Part shown: positions 8,451 to 16,679 of the stretch, piece after piece | How the letters are laid out: every line of letters starts with the position of its first letter | Position numbering within the stretch: the first letter of the stretch is position 1 | NCBI GenBank assembly: GCA_029261815.1 | Contig: JAJDAQ010000059.1 | Location: 46,258-110,257 of the forward strand | Direction of reading: 5' to 3' | Length of the DNA stretch: 64,000 bases | Source of the DNA: Deltaproteobacteria bacterium | Lineage (GTDB): Bacteria > Myxococcota_A > UBA9160 > UBA6930 | Notes under the pieces: generated by a model | Seen by the model: the letters and a program-made list of their open reading frames with translations, nothing else | Databases searched by the model: none | Told to the model about the DNA's origin: nothing | Translations under genes and position numbers: made by a program

Positions 8451-9134
8451 CTACTCCTTGAAGCGGTAGCCAACGCCCCGAACGGTCTCGATCAGATCAC
8501 CGGCCGCGCCGAGCTTCTCGCGCAGGCGCTTGAGGTGGGTGTCGATGGTGCGTTCGGTCACGGTGATCTCGCTTCCCCAGACATCGCCCAGGAGCCGCTG
8601 ACGCGACATCACACGGCCGGGCCGGGTCATCAGCTGCTCGAGCAACCGGAATTCCTTGGCCGTGAGATCGACGGGCTCACCGTCAACGGTACAGCTATGG
8701 CGATCCCGGTCCAGTTCGAGCAGATCGTGCCGGAGCCGATGCGGTGCGGCCTCCGGTGTGGAGCGACTTCGGCGCAGGATGGCCTGCACGCGGAGCAGCA
8801 GTTCCCGCGGGCTGAATGGCTTGGTGACGTAGTCGTCGGCACCGAGTTCGAAGCCCACGACACGGTCCACTTCTTCACCCTTCGCGGTCAGCATGAGGAT
8901 CGGGAGCTCCTGGTGCGCGGGGTCGGCGCGCAGCCGCCGACAGACTTCGGTCCCCGATACGTCGGGCAGCATGAGGTCAAGGACCACGAGGTCAGGCTCG
9001 GCACGACGCACGGCGTCAAGGCCCTCCTGACCCGTGGTCGCGGTCAGGACGTCGTGACCCGCCTGGGCCAGGTTGAACCGGACGAGTTCGAGCAGGTCCG
9101 GTTCATCGTCGACGACGAGAATGCGTGCGCTCAT
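8451..9134 (-). CDS. phoB: Phosphate regulon response regulator PhoB
   Basis: OmpR/PhoB-family transcription activator of 227 residues. The receiver domain (1-120) has the acidic pocket VVDDEPD, phospho-acceptor Asp53 in VVLDLMLPD and Lys in VTKPFSP. A winged-helix DNA-binding domain (about 135-227) follows, with LTAKEFRLLEQL, a recognition helix near VTERTIDTHLKRLREKL, and ETVRGVGYRF. It is the first gene of the minus-strand Pho cluster, and the 11-bp repeats before pstS and the porin are its expected targets. No clear Pho box was found before phoB itself. Confidence 0.94.
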   Translation of the reverse strand: MSARILVVDDEPDLLELVRFNLAQAGHDVLTATTGQEGLDAVRRAEPDLVVLDLMLPDVSGTEVCRRLRADPAHQELPILMLTAKGEEVDRVVGFELGADDYVTKPFSPRELLLRVQAILRRSRSTPEAAPHRLRHDLLELDRDRHSCTVDGEPVDLTAKEFRLLEQLMTRPGRVMSRQRLLGDVWGSEITVTERTIDTHLKRLREKLGAAGDLIETVRGVGYRFKE

Positions 9135-9346
9135 GCCCCAAGCATAAGCAACTCCTCTCGCCGGCGGCCGTCTCGCGGCTCGTGCGTGGGGCGCGTTTCA
9201 CCGAAACGCCATGTGAATGACATCGCGTCGCCGTCCCGGAACCTCGGATTTCGTGGCCCGCATCACAGGTTCCCGAACCGACGCCGCCGATGGAAAGGAG
9301 TCGCGCGTCAGCCCCCTGTCGCCCGCGTTGCTCAGAGGACCCGATC

Positions 9347-9760
9347 ATGACTACCCTCCCCCACTTGTTGACTCCCTTCCTCCGAAGCCTTGCCGGCTTC
9401 ACGTGTTTGGTTGCGCTCTCGCTGCCGGCCTACGCGGACCCGGCGGCGATTCCGCCGTCGAGTTCGGGCACTTTGAAGGCCAAGGCGAGCGCCGCATTCG
9501 AACGATTCTCGGAAGGCTGGCTCTCCGATCTTCGGGCCCGCGGCAAGCAAGCGCGCCGGGCCGGACAGAACCACTCCGGGCCGGGCGAGGACTACCAGGT
9601 GGAACTCCGACCCACCGGCAAGGCGCGTGCACCCTACGTGGGCATCCTGCGCTACAGCGAACATCGCGTCCGGTGCCAGGGTGCTGGGAACTGCCAGCGT
9701 GTGGCCACGCAGCGCGTTTCCGAGATCTTCCGCTTCCAGAACGGGAAGTGGGTGTACTAG
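9347..9760 (+). CDS. Small secreted protein of unknown function
   Basis: A 137-residue product not recognised as a known family. An N-terminal signal peptide (about 1-30, hydrophobic FLRSLAGFTCLVALSLPAYA) predicts export. The mature part has a basic KQARRAG patch and a conserved-looking beta-rich C-terminus (DYQVELRPTGKARAPYVG, ILRYSEHRVRCQ, SEIFRFQNGKWVY) with two cysteines (C-Q-G-A-G-N-C) that may form a disulfide. The ATG at 9347 has AGAGGA upstream and is preferred to an earlier in-frame codon. It diverges from phoB with 212 bp between; that gap holds both promoters but no recognisable site. It ends 9 bp before a convergent protease gene. Confidence 0.7.
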   Translation: MTTLPHLLTPFLRSLAGFTCLVALSLPAYADPAAIPPSSSGTLKAKASAAFERFSEGWLSDLRARGKQARRAGQNHSGPGEDYQVELRPTGKARAPYVGILRYSEHRVRCQGAGNCQRVATQRVSEIFRFQNGKWVY

Positions 9761-9769
9761 CGCACCAGC

Positions 9770-10777
9770 TCAGGGCCGCGGCGGACCGACGCCGGGGTTC
9801 CAGAGGTAGAAGAAGCCGGGCGCCGGGAGCAGCGCGCTGAAGCCGTCGGCCTGCGGCAGGGTCGGCGACGGTGTTGCGGCCGAGAAGAGATTCTCGGGCG
9901 GCGGACCGCCGCGGTGATACACCACGACCCGTACGGGCCCCGAGACACCGGCGGCCATGCGCGCGGACTCGACCGCCGCGTCGAGATCCCCGATCGCGTC
10001 GATCAAACCGTGGGCCTTCGCCTGCCGAGCGCTGTAGATCCGCCCGTCCGCGAGTTCCCGGACCCGGTCGCGATCAAGCCCCGGTCGTCCACGGTCCACG
10101 ACATCGACGAACTGCTGATACATGTCGTCGATGACGCTGCCGAGTTGCTCACGCTCTTCAGGACGCACGGGACGAAACGGAGATCCTGCGTCCTTGAAGG
10201 GACCGCTCGTGATCGTCTCGTCGCTCACGCCGACCTTCTCGAAGAGGCCCGAGAGGTTGAGATCCATGAAGATCACGCCGATCGAGCCCGTGATGGTGCT
10301 CGGGTAGGCGCGGACTTCGCTGGCCGCCATCGCGACGTAGTACCCGCCCGATGCCGCGGTCCCCATCATCTGGGCGATGACGGGACGGCCGGTCGTCTCG
10401 CGGAAGCGCTGCACCTCGTCGTAGAGCACTTCGCTGGCGATCACGGTTCCGCCCGGCGAGTCGATCCGTAGCAGCAACGCCGCGACCTCGGGGTCTTCGG
10501 CCGCGATCTCGAGTTCCTGGCGAACCCGCGCGGGCATTCCCTCCGCGCCGCCGAAACCCAGGACGCCACTCTGGCCCGACATCGCAATCGGCCCGGTGAT
10601 GTCGACCATGGCGATCTTCGGCCCCTCGGTGCCGTAGACGGTGGTCTCGCTGAGCGGGCCGCCACCGCCAAAGGGCAATTCGATCGTCACACACGCCGTC
10701 CCGAAGGACAGCATGACTGCGGACAGCAGGGCGAGCCGGAAGCCCGCGGCCGAAACACGTCGATGGATGGCATTCAT
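9770..10777 (-). CDS. sppA: SppA-like signal peptide peptidase, S49 family
   Basis: Membrane-anchored serine protease of the S49 family, which cleaves left-over signal peptides at the membrane. The 335-residue protein has an N-terminal hydrophobic segment (about 10-30) ending in a cysteine (SFGTAC) that could be lipidated, although it is a poor lipobox. The catalytic Ser lies in TAASGGYYVAM and the general-base Lys in TSGPFKDAG, with the upstream LRIDSPGG oxyanion motif. The ATG at 10777 is chosen because AAGGAG lies 6 nt before it. This is the short single-domain type. The C-terminal proline-rich tail (LFSAATPSPTLPQADG) is unusual. Confidence 0.88.
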   Translation of the reverse strand: MNAIHRRVSAAGFRLALLSAVMLSFGTACVTIELPFGGGGPLSETTVYGTEGPKIAMVDITGPIAMSGQSGVLGFGGAEGMPARVRQELEIAAEDPEVAALLLRIDSPGGTVIASEVLYDEVQRFRETTGRPVIAQMMGTAASGGYYVAMAASEVRAYPSTITGSIGVIFMDLNLSGLFEKVGVSDETITSGPFKDAGSPFRPVRPEEREQLGSVIDDMYQQFVDVVDRGRPGLDRDRVRELADGRIYSARQAKAHGLIDAIGDLDAAVESARMAAGVSGPVRVVVYHRGGPPPENLFSAATPSPTLPQADGFSALLPAPGFFYLWNPGVGPPRP

Positions 10778-10845
10778 GACAGACTCCTTGGATGCGGCGC
10801 GGACGTGATCGTGACAGAATTTTCCACAGCCAGCTGAAAGTAGAA

Positions 10846-10875
10846 GCGCGGGACCCGGCAAGCCGGATCCCGCGC
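10846..10875 (-). terminator. Rho-independent-type terminator of nrdJ
   Basis: A 14-bp stem with one mismatch (10846-10859 with 10862-10875) and a 2-nt loop lies 52 bp beyond the nrdJ stop and before the sppA start. The minus-strand continuation CTTCTACTTTC is T-rich. It ends the nrdJ transcript. Confidence 0.75.
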
Positions 10876-10927
10876 ATCTTTGACGCCTCTCACCCCCCCA
10901 GTTCGAGACGTCACTGAATCCACATCA

Positions 10928-13720
10928 TCAGCTGCAGCCGCTGGAGACTCCGCAGTTCGGGCACTTGTAACAAGCGCCGTTTCGAACCGTGATGCTCCCG
11001 CACTCCATGCAGGCCGGGGCGTCCGCCTGGTTGACGAACGTCTGGTGCTCCCCCGCAGAGCGGTCGGCAGAACCGCCGGCCACCGCGACGCGGGGTTGCA
11101 CCTGGGACAGTCCCGTCACCTCGGCATCCGTCTCCTGCTCATCTGCCGGCAGTTCGTCTTCGATGAACCGGCTTCCCAGGTAGCGGAAGATGTAGTCGGT
11201 GATGGACTTGGCCATCGGGATCTCGGGGTTGTTCGTGAAGCCCGACGGTTCGAACCGGGTGTGACTGAACTTGTCGACCAGCGCCTTCAGCGGCACACCG
11301 TACTGGAGCGCAATCGAGGTCATCGTCGCGATCGTGTCCATCAGGCCCGAAATCGTCGAACCTTCCTTCGCCATCCTCAGGAAGATCTCGCCGGGCGAGC
11401 CGTCGGGGTAGCGACCGACGTGCAGGTAGCCGTCGTGTCCGGCGATGGAGAACTTGTGCGTCACGCTCTCGCGTTCGTCCGGGAGCTTGATCCGGATTGC
11501 ACGGCGTTCATGCAGGTCGATGATGTCGGCGCCCTTCTCCTCGACGTCCTTGCCCGCGTTGAGCGGCTGCGTCCGCTTGGAACCATCGCGGTAGACGGCA
11601 AGCGCCTTGAGGCCCTGCTTCCAGCCTTCCACGTAGGCAGCGGTGAGGTCCTCGACCGTGGCATCGGTCGGCAGGTTCACGGTCTTGCTGATCGCTCCCG
11701 ACAGGAACGGCTGTGCCGCGCCCATCATCCGGATGTGACCCATCCAGTCGATCGAACGCACACCGTTCGCGGGCCGGAAGGCGCAGTCGAAGACCGGCAG
11801 ATGCTCATCCTTCAGCCCCGGTGCCCCTTCGATCGTCTCGTTCTCGTCGATGTAGGCCACGATGTCGTCGATGGCATCGCGGTCGTAGCCGAGCTTCGTG
11901 AGCGCGATCGGAACCGTGCCGTTCACGATCTTCAGCAGGCCGCCGCCGACCAGCTTCTTGTACTTCACGAGAGCGATGTCGGGTTCGACGCCCGTCGTAT
12001 CGCAGTCCATCATGAACGCGATCGTGCCGGTCGGGGCCAGCACCGTCACCTGGCCGTTCTTGTAGCCGTGCTTCTCGCCGAGCTCGAGCGCTTCCGCCCA
12101 GACCTCGCGCTGCGTCTCGAGGAGGTCCGCCTGCACGCCGTTCTCCGGAACCGTGCTCGCGGCGTCCTTGTGCATCGCGATGACTTCGAGGAAGTCCTTC
12201 CTGTTCTTGCGGTAGTGCGGGAACGGCCCCATCGCGGCCGCGACCTCGGCACTCGTCCGGTAGGCCTCGCCGCACATCAGCGACGTGATGGCACCTGAGA
12301 GGTTCCGGCCCTCGTCGCTGTCGTAGGGCAGACCCTGGCTCATGAGCAAGGCGCCGAGGTTGGCGTAGCCGAGACCCAGGGGGCGGTAGAGATGGCTGTT
12401 CTTGCCAATCGCCGCTGTCGGATAGTCGGCGAAGTCGACCAGGATCTCCTGGGCCAGGATCGTGATCGAAGCCGCGCGGCGGAAGTCGTCGACGCGGAAA
12501 TCATCCTTCTCGTCCAGGAATTGCATCAGGTTCAGGCTGGCCAGGTTGCAGGCCGTGTCGTCCAGGAACATGTACTCGGAGCACGGGTTGCTCGAGTTGA
12601 TCCGGCCCGACGTCTTCACCGGGTTCCACTTGTTGATCGTGGTGTCGTACTGCATGCCCGGGTCGCCACAGACGTGAGCGGCTTCCGAGATCTCGTTCAG
12701 GAGTTCCTTGGCGTTGTACGTATCGACCGCATCGCCGCTGACGACGGCGCGGGTCTGGAAGTCCCGACCGTCCTCGGCCGCGCGCATGAACTCGTCGGTC
12801 ACGCGGACCGAGTGGTTCGCGTTCTGGAAGAAGACCGAGTCGTAGGCACCGCCAGGGACGTTGAAGCCACCGTCGTAACCGGCATCGATCAACGACCAGG
12901 CCTTCTTCTCTTCGCTCGCCTTGCTGTTGATGAACTCCTTGATGTCGGGGTGGTCGACATTGAGGATCACCATCTTCGCGGCGCGGCGCGTCTTGCCGCC
13001 GCTCTTGACGACGCCGGCGAACGAGTCGAAGCCCTTCATGAAGGACACGGGACCCGAAGCCGTGCCGCCGCCCTTCAGGTCTTCGCGTGAAGAGCGGATC
13101 TTCGAGAGGTTCGAACCCGTGCCCGAGCCTCCCTTGAACAGCATGGCCTCGGTCTTGGCCAGATCCATGATCGACTCCATCGTGTCATCGACGGAGTTGA
13201 TGAAACAGGCGCTCGCCTGCTGCTTGGTGTCCGGCACGCCCAGGTTGAACCAGACGGGGCTGTTGAAGGCCATCTTCTGGTTGACGAGGAGATGCGCGAG
13301 TTCCTCACGGAAACGCTCGCCATCAGCCGGCGTGCGGAAATAGCCGCCCTCGTCGCCCCATTCGTGGATCCGGTCGACGACGCGTCCGATCAGCTGCTTG
13401 ACGCTGCGCTCGCGGCCCGGCGTGCCCAGATGCCCACGGAAGTACTTGGACACGACCACGTTGGTGGCGAGCTGCGACCAGGTCGCCGGCATCTCGCAGT
13501 CGTTCTGCTCAAAGATGACCTCGCCACGCTCGTTGGCGATCGTGGCCGAACGAATCTCCCAGTCGACTTCGTCAAAGGGATGCGTTCCTTCGCGGGTAAA
13601 GTGGCGCGGAATCTCAACGCCTTGAACGGCCTTGCCCTTTCGGCTGCGGGCCGCCTTCGCGCGCGTCTTGCCGACCTCTGTCTCCGTCGTCGTCTGCCCC
13701 GTGTTGGCCATTTCACCCAC
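10928..13720 (-). CDS. nrdJ: Vitamin B12-dependent ribonucleotide reductase (class II)
   Basis: Makes deoxyribonucleotides from ribonucleotides with adenosylcobalamin as radical source, so it works with or without oxygen. The 930-residue protein has the class II layout: N-terminal NrdJ region, the 10-stranded barrel with MAFNSPVWFNLGV, SACFINSVDD (first redox Cys), FKGGSGTGSNLS, the NPCSE active-site loop with radical-site Cys, and PTGTIAFMMDCDTTG. A C-terminal zinc-ribbon-like tail has CxxC pairs (MECGS, CYKCPNC) that reduce the active site. Start is GTG at 13720 with AGAGGG, or ATG at 13711. No class I nrdAB is seen. A long hairpin-rich leader and NrdR-box-like sites lie upstream. Confidence 0.95.
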   Translation of the reverse strand: MGEMANTGQTTTETEVGKTRAKAARSRKGKAVQGVEIPRHFTREGTHPFDEVDWEIRSATIANERGEVIFEQNDCEMPATWSQLATNVVVSKYFRGHLGTPGRERSVKQLIGRVVDRIHEWGDEGGYFRTPADGERFREELAHLLVNQKMAFNSPVWFNLGVPDTKQQASACFINSVDDTMESIMDLAKTEAMLFKGGSGTGSNLSKIRSSREDLKGGGTASGPVSFMKGFDSFAGVVKSGGKTRRAAKMVILNVDHPDIKEFINSKASEEKKAWSLIDAGYDGGFNVPGGAYDSVFFQNANHSVRVTDEFMRAAEDGRDFQTRAVVSGDAVDTYNAKELLNEISEAAHVCGDPGMQYDTTINKWNPVKTSGRINSSNPCSEYMFLDDTACNLASLNLMQFLDEKDDFRVDDFRRAASITILAQEILVDFADYPTAAIGKNSHLYRPLGLGYANLGALLMSQGLPYDSDEGRNLSGAITSLMCGEAYRTSAEVAAAMGPFPHYRKNRKDFLEVIAMHKDAASTVPENGVQADLLETQREVWAEALELGEKHGYKNGQVTVLAPTGTIAFMMDCDTTGVEPDIALVKYKKLVGGGLLKIVNGTVPIALTKLGYDRDAIDDIVAYIDENETIEGAPGLKDEHLPVFDCAFRPANGVRSIDWMGHIRMMGAAQPFLSGAISKTVNLPTDATVEDLTAAYVEGWKQGLKALAVYRDGSKRTQPLNAGKDVEEKGADIIDLHERRAIRIKLPDERESVTHKFSIAGHDGYLHVGRYPDGSPGEIFLRMAKEGSTISGLMDTIATMTSIALQYGVPLKALVDKFSHTRFEPSGFTNNPEIPMAKSITDYIFRYLGSRFIEDELPADEQETDAEVTGLSQVQPRVAVAGGSADRSAGEHQTFVNQADAPACMECGSITVRNGACYKCPNCGVSSGCS

Positions 13721-14198
13721 GCTGTCGTCCCTCTTTGATTTTCGCTGTTCGCCGGTGGCGGTTGGTTGATCGCGCGATGTCTGCGACTGACCGGGAGGTC
13801 CTGCGGACTGCGCTGTGTTTCTATGTGACGGCCCGGCCTACCGGGGCGTTCGATCGGCCCCGCTGAAGGGGGCCCGCGGCTCTGTGGCTACCTGCCGGGT
13901 TCCGTGCCCGGCGTCCTGCTGCTGGAGTGTTTCCCGAGTGGCGGTTCCAAAGCGGCTTCGGGTTCTACCGCGTCCCGATGAGGAGCGCCGAGTACCGCTG
14001 TTTGGCCTGGCAACCGACGCTGGAAGTCCCTGTTTTGGTTCTATTTTCTGGAGAAGTGCAGAGACGAGAGGGGCCCCGGGTTTCCCCGGGGCCCCACGAG
14101 CCAGGGCAGGTCCTCCTTCCCGCCGCAAGCTCATCCCTCTCGGTAACCGCCTGTTCAAAGAACCCCCCAGGCCACCGAGAGGAAAATCTTCCCCGCAA
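13721..14198 (-). ncRNA. Candidate structured leader RNA upstream of nrdJ
   Basis: About 480 nt without a credible gene lie between a predicted promoter and nrdJ. Read on the minus strand it holds several strong hairpins: 14136-14182 (9-bp stem, then a second 4-bp stem); 14070-14095 (11-bp perfect stem closed by a GAAA tetraloop); 13894-13912 (GCCGGG stem); 13856-13874 (GGCCCC stem); and 13832-13845. Class II reductase genes are often controlled by cobalamin riboswitches, but I could not find the usual B12-box or core consensus. It could be a divergent riboswitch, another leader element, or an independent small RNA. Confidence 0.5.
14070..14095 (-). repeat. Perfect 11-bp hairpin with GNRA tetraloop
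   Basis: The inverted repeat GGGGCCCCGGG and its complement enclose a 4-nt loop that reads GAAA on the minus strand, a classic stable GNRA tetraloop; on the plus strand it reads TTTC. This asymmetry favours a functional RNA made from the minus strand, in the direction of nrdJ. Confidence 0.75.
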
Positions 14199-14204
14199 GA
14201 ATGT

Positions 14205-14234
14205 TTTCTACCGTCATGCTCCCAAGCGAGTCAA
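14205..14234 (-). promoter_or_regulatory. Putative sigma-70 promoter for the nrdJ transcript
   Basis: On the minus strand a TTGACT -35 element (complement of 14229-14234) is followed after 18 bp by TAGAAA (complement of 14205-14210), a 4/6 match to TATAAT. The predicted start is near 14198, giving a leader of about 480 nt to nrdJ. The NrdR-box-like sites lie directly upstream. Confidence 0.45.
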
Positions 14235-14242
14235 CGAAAAAA

Positions 14243-14290
14243 GCACAAGATCTTGCGCAAGACAGGGGACCCTAGCACAAGCCCTCGTAG
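14243..14290 (-). promoter_or_regulatory. Pair of NrdR-box-like sites
   Basis: A near-palindrome GCACAAGATCTTGCGC at 14243-14258 resembles the NrdR repressor box (ACACAAT-like half-sites in inverted order). A second, weaker copy beginning GCACAAG follows at 14275-14290, 32 bp further. Tandem NrdR boxes about three helical turns apart are the known pattern before ribonucleotide reductase genes. The second copy has only one good half-site, and the pair sits just upstream of the -35 rather than over it. Confidence 0.45.
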
Positions 14291-14450
14291 TGCAAGGGTT
14301 TTTCGGTGCACCCGGAACCCCCTACTCGCTGGGGGGAAGCCCCTTGAAAGCGGCTGGGAACGCACTGGGGACCCGCAGCCCCGAGCGTAACCCCTTGAAA
14401 CAAAAGGGATGACGCGCAGCGTTGTCGGACCCGCTGGCGGCTGATCGCGA

Positions 14451-16574
14451 TCAGTCGGAGGTCTCGAGCCCCGAATCCGCGGCCGCGCGAAGCATCTGCT
14501 CGATTTCAGCCGGCGGAACCGGAGGGCTGAACAGGTAACCCTGCATCACCCGGCAGCCGATCGCGTCGAGGTGGGAGCGCTGCTTCTCGGTCTCCACGCC
14601 TTCGGCCACCACTTGTAGCCGTAGCGCCCGCGCCATCGACACGATCGCCTCGGTGATTGCTGCATCATCGGCATCGAGCACCACGTCGCGCACGAAGGAG
14701 CGGTCGATCTTCAGGATGTCGACCGGGAAGCGCTTCAAGTAGGAAAGCGACGAGTAGCCGGTCCCGAAGTCGTCGAGCGCGACCTGGATCCCGAGGCGCT
14801 TGAGTTCGCGGAGCGTGCGGCGCACAGCATCCGGGTCGGCCGAGAACACGTTCTCGGTGATTTCGACGACCAGGTGGTTCGGCGGCATGCCGGTGTCGAA
14901 CAGCACCTGCCCCACCTGTTCCAGCAAGGCATCGCTCTCGAAGTGCTGGGGCGAGATATTCACCGCCATATGGAGGGGCGGCATGCCCTGCGCCAGCCAC
15001 GCGGCAGACTGGCTGCACGCTTCCTCGAGGACCCATTCGCCGATCGGATTGATCAGGCCGCAGGACTCCGCCACCGGAATGAACTCGGCCGGCGGAACCG
15101 GGCCGAGGTCGGCGTCCGTCCAGCGAATCAAGGCTTCGACGCCAAGGATCCTCCCCGTCCGGATCTCCACCTGGGGCTGGTAGAAGAGTTCGAAGTCGCG
15201 GCGTTCGATCGCACCGCGAAGCCGATCTTCGAGGGCCACGCGACGCGTTTCGGAATTGCCGATCTCCTGGGAGAAGAACTGGAAGTTGTTGCGTCCACGC
15301 GCCTTGGCTTCGTACATCGCGACGTCGGCGTTGCGCAGCAACGTCTCCACGTCGTCGCCGTCTCCGGGGAACAGGGTAATGCCGATCGACACCCCGACCA
15401 CGAGTTCGTGGGGGCCGACCGGGAATGGCTCGCGAAGCGCGTCGAGGACACGGGAGGCGATGCCGCCGGCGTCCGCCGCGTTGTGGATCTCCGGGAGCAC
15501 CACGGTGAACTCATCCCCTCCCAGGCGCGAGATCGGCCCGCGGCCGCCGCCTCTCCACGTCACGAGATCGCTCGTCCGCAAGCACTGCTCGAGGCGACGC
15601 GCGACCGCACGCAACAGCTCATCTCCGACGGAGTGGCCGAGCGTGTCGTTCACTCGCTTGAAGTTGTCGAGGTCGAGGAACAAGAGCCCCAGGCTGCGTC
15701 CGTGACGCCGCGCGATCTCGAGTGTCTCCTGGAGACGTTCCATGAAGGCGTTTCGATTCGCGAGCCCGGTCAAACCATCGTGATAGGCCAGGAACCGCAT
15801 CTGCTCGGCGGCGCGCATCCGCTCGGTGACGTCCTGCACGCTGCCGGTGATCCGACTCGGTTGACCGCGCTCATCCGAGAGCACCTCCGCTTCCCACGAA
15901 ACGAAGCGTGACTCCCCGTCGGGCAAGGCGATCTCGCACTCTGCACTCCACGCCTCACCGGTCTCGGCCGCGTGCTGGAAGTTCTCGGCCAATCGCATCC
16001 GGTCATCCGGCAGACAGGCATCGAGCAGCCTGGTGATCGTGATGGGACCGCCTTCGCCAACGCCTAACAAGTCGAGCAGGCCATCGGAGACCTCGAATTC
16101 TCCACCTGCCGTATCGACTTCCCATGTCGCAACGGAAGCCAGGCGGCGCAGCAGGTCGCGGTTGCGCGCAAGTTCGCTCTCGCGCTGGCGCAGGCGGACC
16201 CAGGTGCCGATGCGACGCGCGAGCAGGCGACCATGGAGCGGGCGCCGCAGCAGGTCACTCGCGCCGGCGTCGACCGCGCGCAAGATTGCGTCCTCGTTCC
16301 CGGCGGAAACGAGCAGCAGGATCGGCGTATGCCGGGTGTCAGCGCGCCGCCGCAGCACCTGGCAAAGGGCGGAGCCCGAGATGCCCGCGAGGCCGTCGTC
16401 GAGCACGATGCCACCGGGGCGGCGGGATTGGACCGCCTGGAGCACAGCGTTCGCGTCGTCGACCACGTCGACACGAATCCCTTCCGCGCCGAGGGCCGCG
16501 GAAGCCGATGCCGCTTCCAAGGGTCTCAGCCCGGCGAGCAGGACCCGGTTCTCGGGCTTTGTGACCTGCCGCAT
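14451..16574 (-). CDS. REC-PAS-GGDEF-EAL cyclic-di-GMP signalling protein
   Basis: A 707-residue soluble regulator able in principle to make and break cyclic-di-GMP. Domains in order: receiver (about 10-125, phospho-acceptor Asp59/60 in GIVLDDGL), PAS with PAC (about 145-255), GGDEF (about 260-430, intact GGDEF at 352-356) and EAL (about 445-700, EAL at 480-482 and DDFGTGYSSLSYL). The product-inhibition motif RTSD (333-336) is present but is separated from GGDEF by 15 residues instead of the usual 5, owing to a Gly/Arg-rich insertion (TWRGGGRGPIS). Both catalytic motifs look intact, so which activity dominates cannot be told. A TGATCGCGATCA palindrome overlaps the stop codon. Confidence 0.92.
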   Translation of the reverse strand: MRQVTKPENRVLLAGLRPLEAASASAALGAEGIRVDVVDDANAVLQAVQSRRPGGIVLDDGLAGISGSALCQVLRRRADTRHTPILLLVSAGNEDAILRAVDAGASDLLRRPLHGRLLARRIGTWVRLRQRESELARNRDLLRRLASVATWEVDTAGGEFEVSDGLLDLLGVGEGGPITITRLLDACLPDDRMRLAENFQHAAETGEAWSAECEIALPDGESRFVSWEAEVLSDERGQPSRITGSVQDVTERMRAAEQMRFLAYHDGLTGLANRNAFMERLQETLEIARRHGRSLGLLFLDLDNFKRVNDTLGHSVGDELLRAVARRLEQCLRTSDLVTWRGGGRGPISRLGGDEFTVVLPEIHNAADAGGIASRVLDALREPFPVGPHELVVGVSIGITLFPGDGDDVETLLRNADVAMYEAKARGRNNFQFFSQEIGNSETRRVALEDRLRGAIERRDFELFYQPQVEIRTGRILGVEALIRWTDADLGPVPPAEFIPVAESCGLINPIGEWVLEEACSQSAAWLAQGMPPLHMAVNISPQHFESDALLEQVGQVLFDTGMPPNHLVVEITENVFSADPDAVRRTLRELKRLGIQVALDDFGTGYSSLSYLKRFPVDILKIDRSFVRDVVLDADDAAITEAIVSMARALRLQVVAEGVETEKQRSHLDAIGCRVMQGYLFSPPVPPAEIEQMLRAAADSGLETSD

Positions 16575-16679
16575 GCGCGCCTTTCCGCCCGGAAAGATCC
16601 GGGCTGTGGAACGGATCGGTGATCCGGCGCACAGACTTGAGGGGATAAGCCCTCGACATTACCCAAAGAGACCCGCCAC

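Noticed and set aside
9135..9346. Pho box in front of phoB
   Set aside because: A TGTGAATGACA stretch is present but lacks a second half-site 11 bp away, so autoregulation by PhoB is not supported.
10880..12298. Plus-strand reading frame opposite nrdJ
   Set aside because: The opposite strand encodes a conserved class II reductase through the whole stretch; the frame has no recognisable features.
13721..14198. Classical cobalamin riboswitch, RNase P RNA, tmRNA or 6S RNA
   Set aside because: I looked for the B12 box and core, the RNase P GAGGAAAGTCC motif, and tmRNA and 6S hallmarks and found none convincing, so no family name is given.
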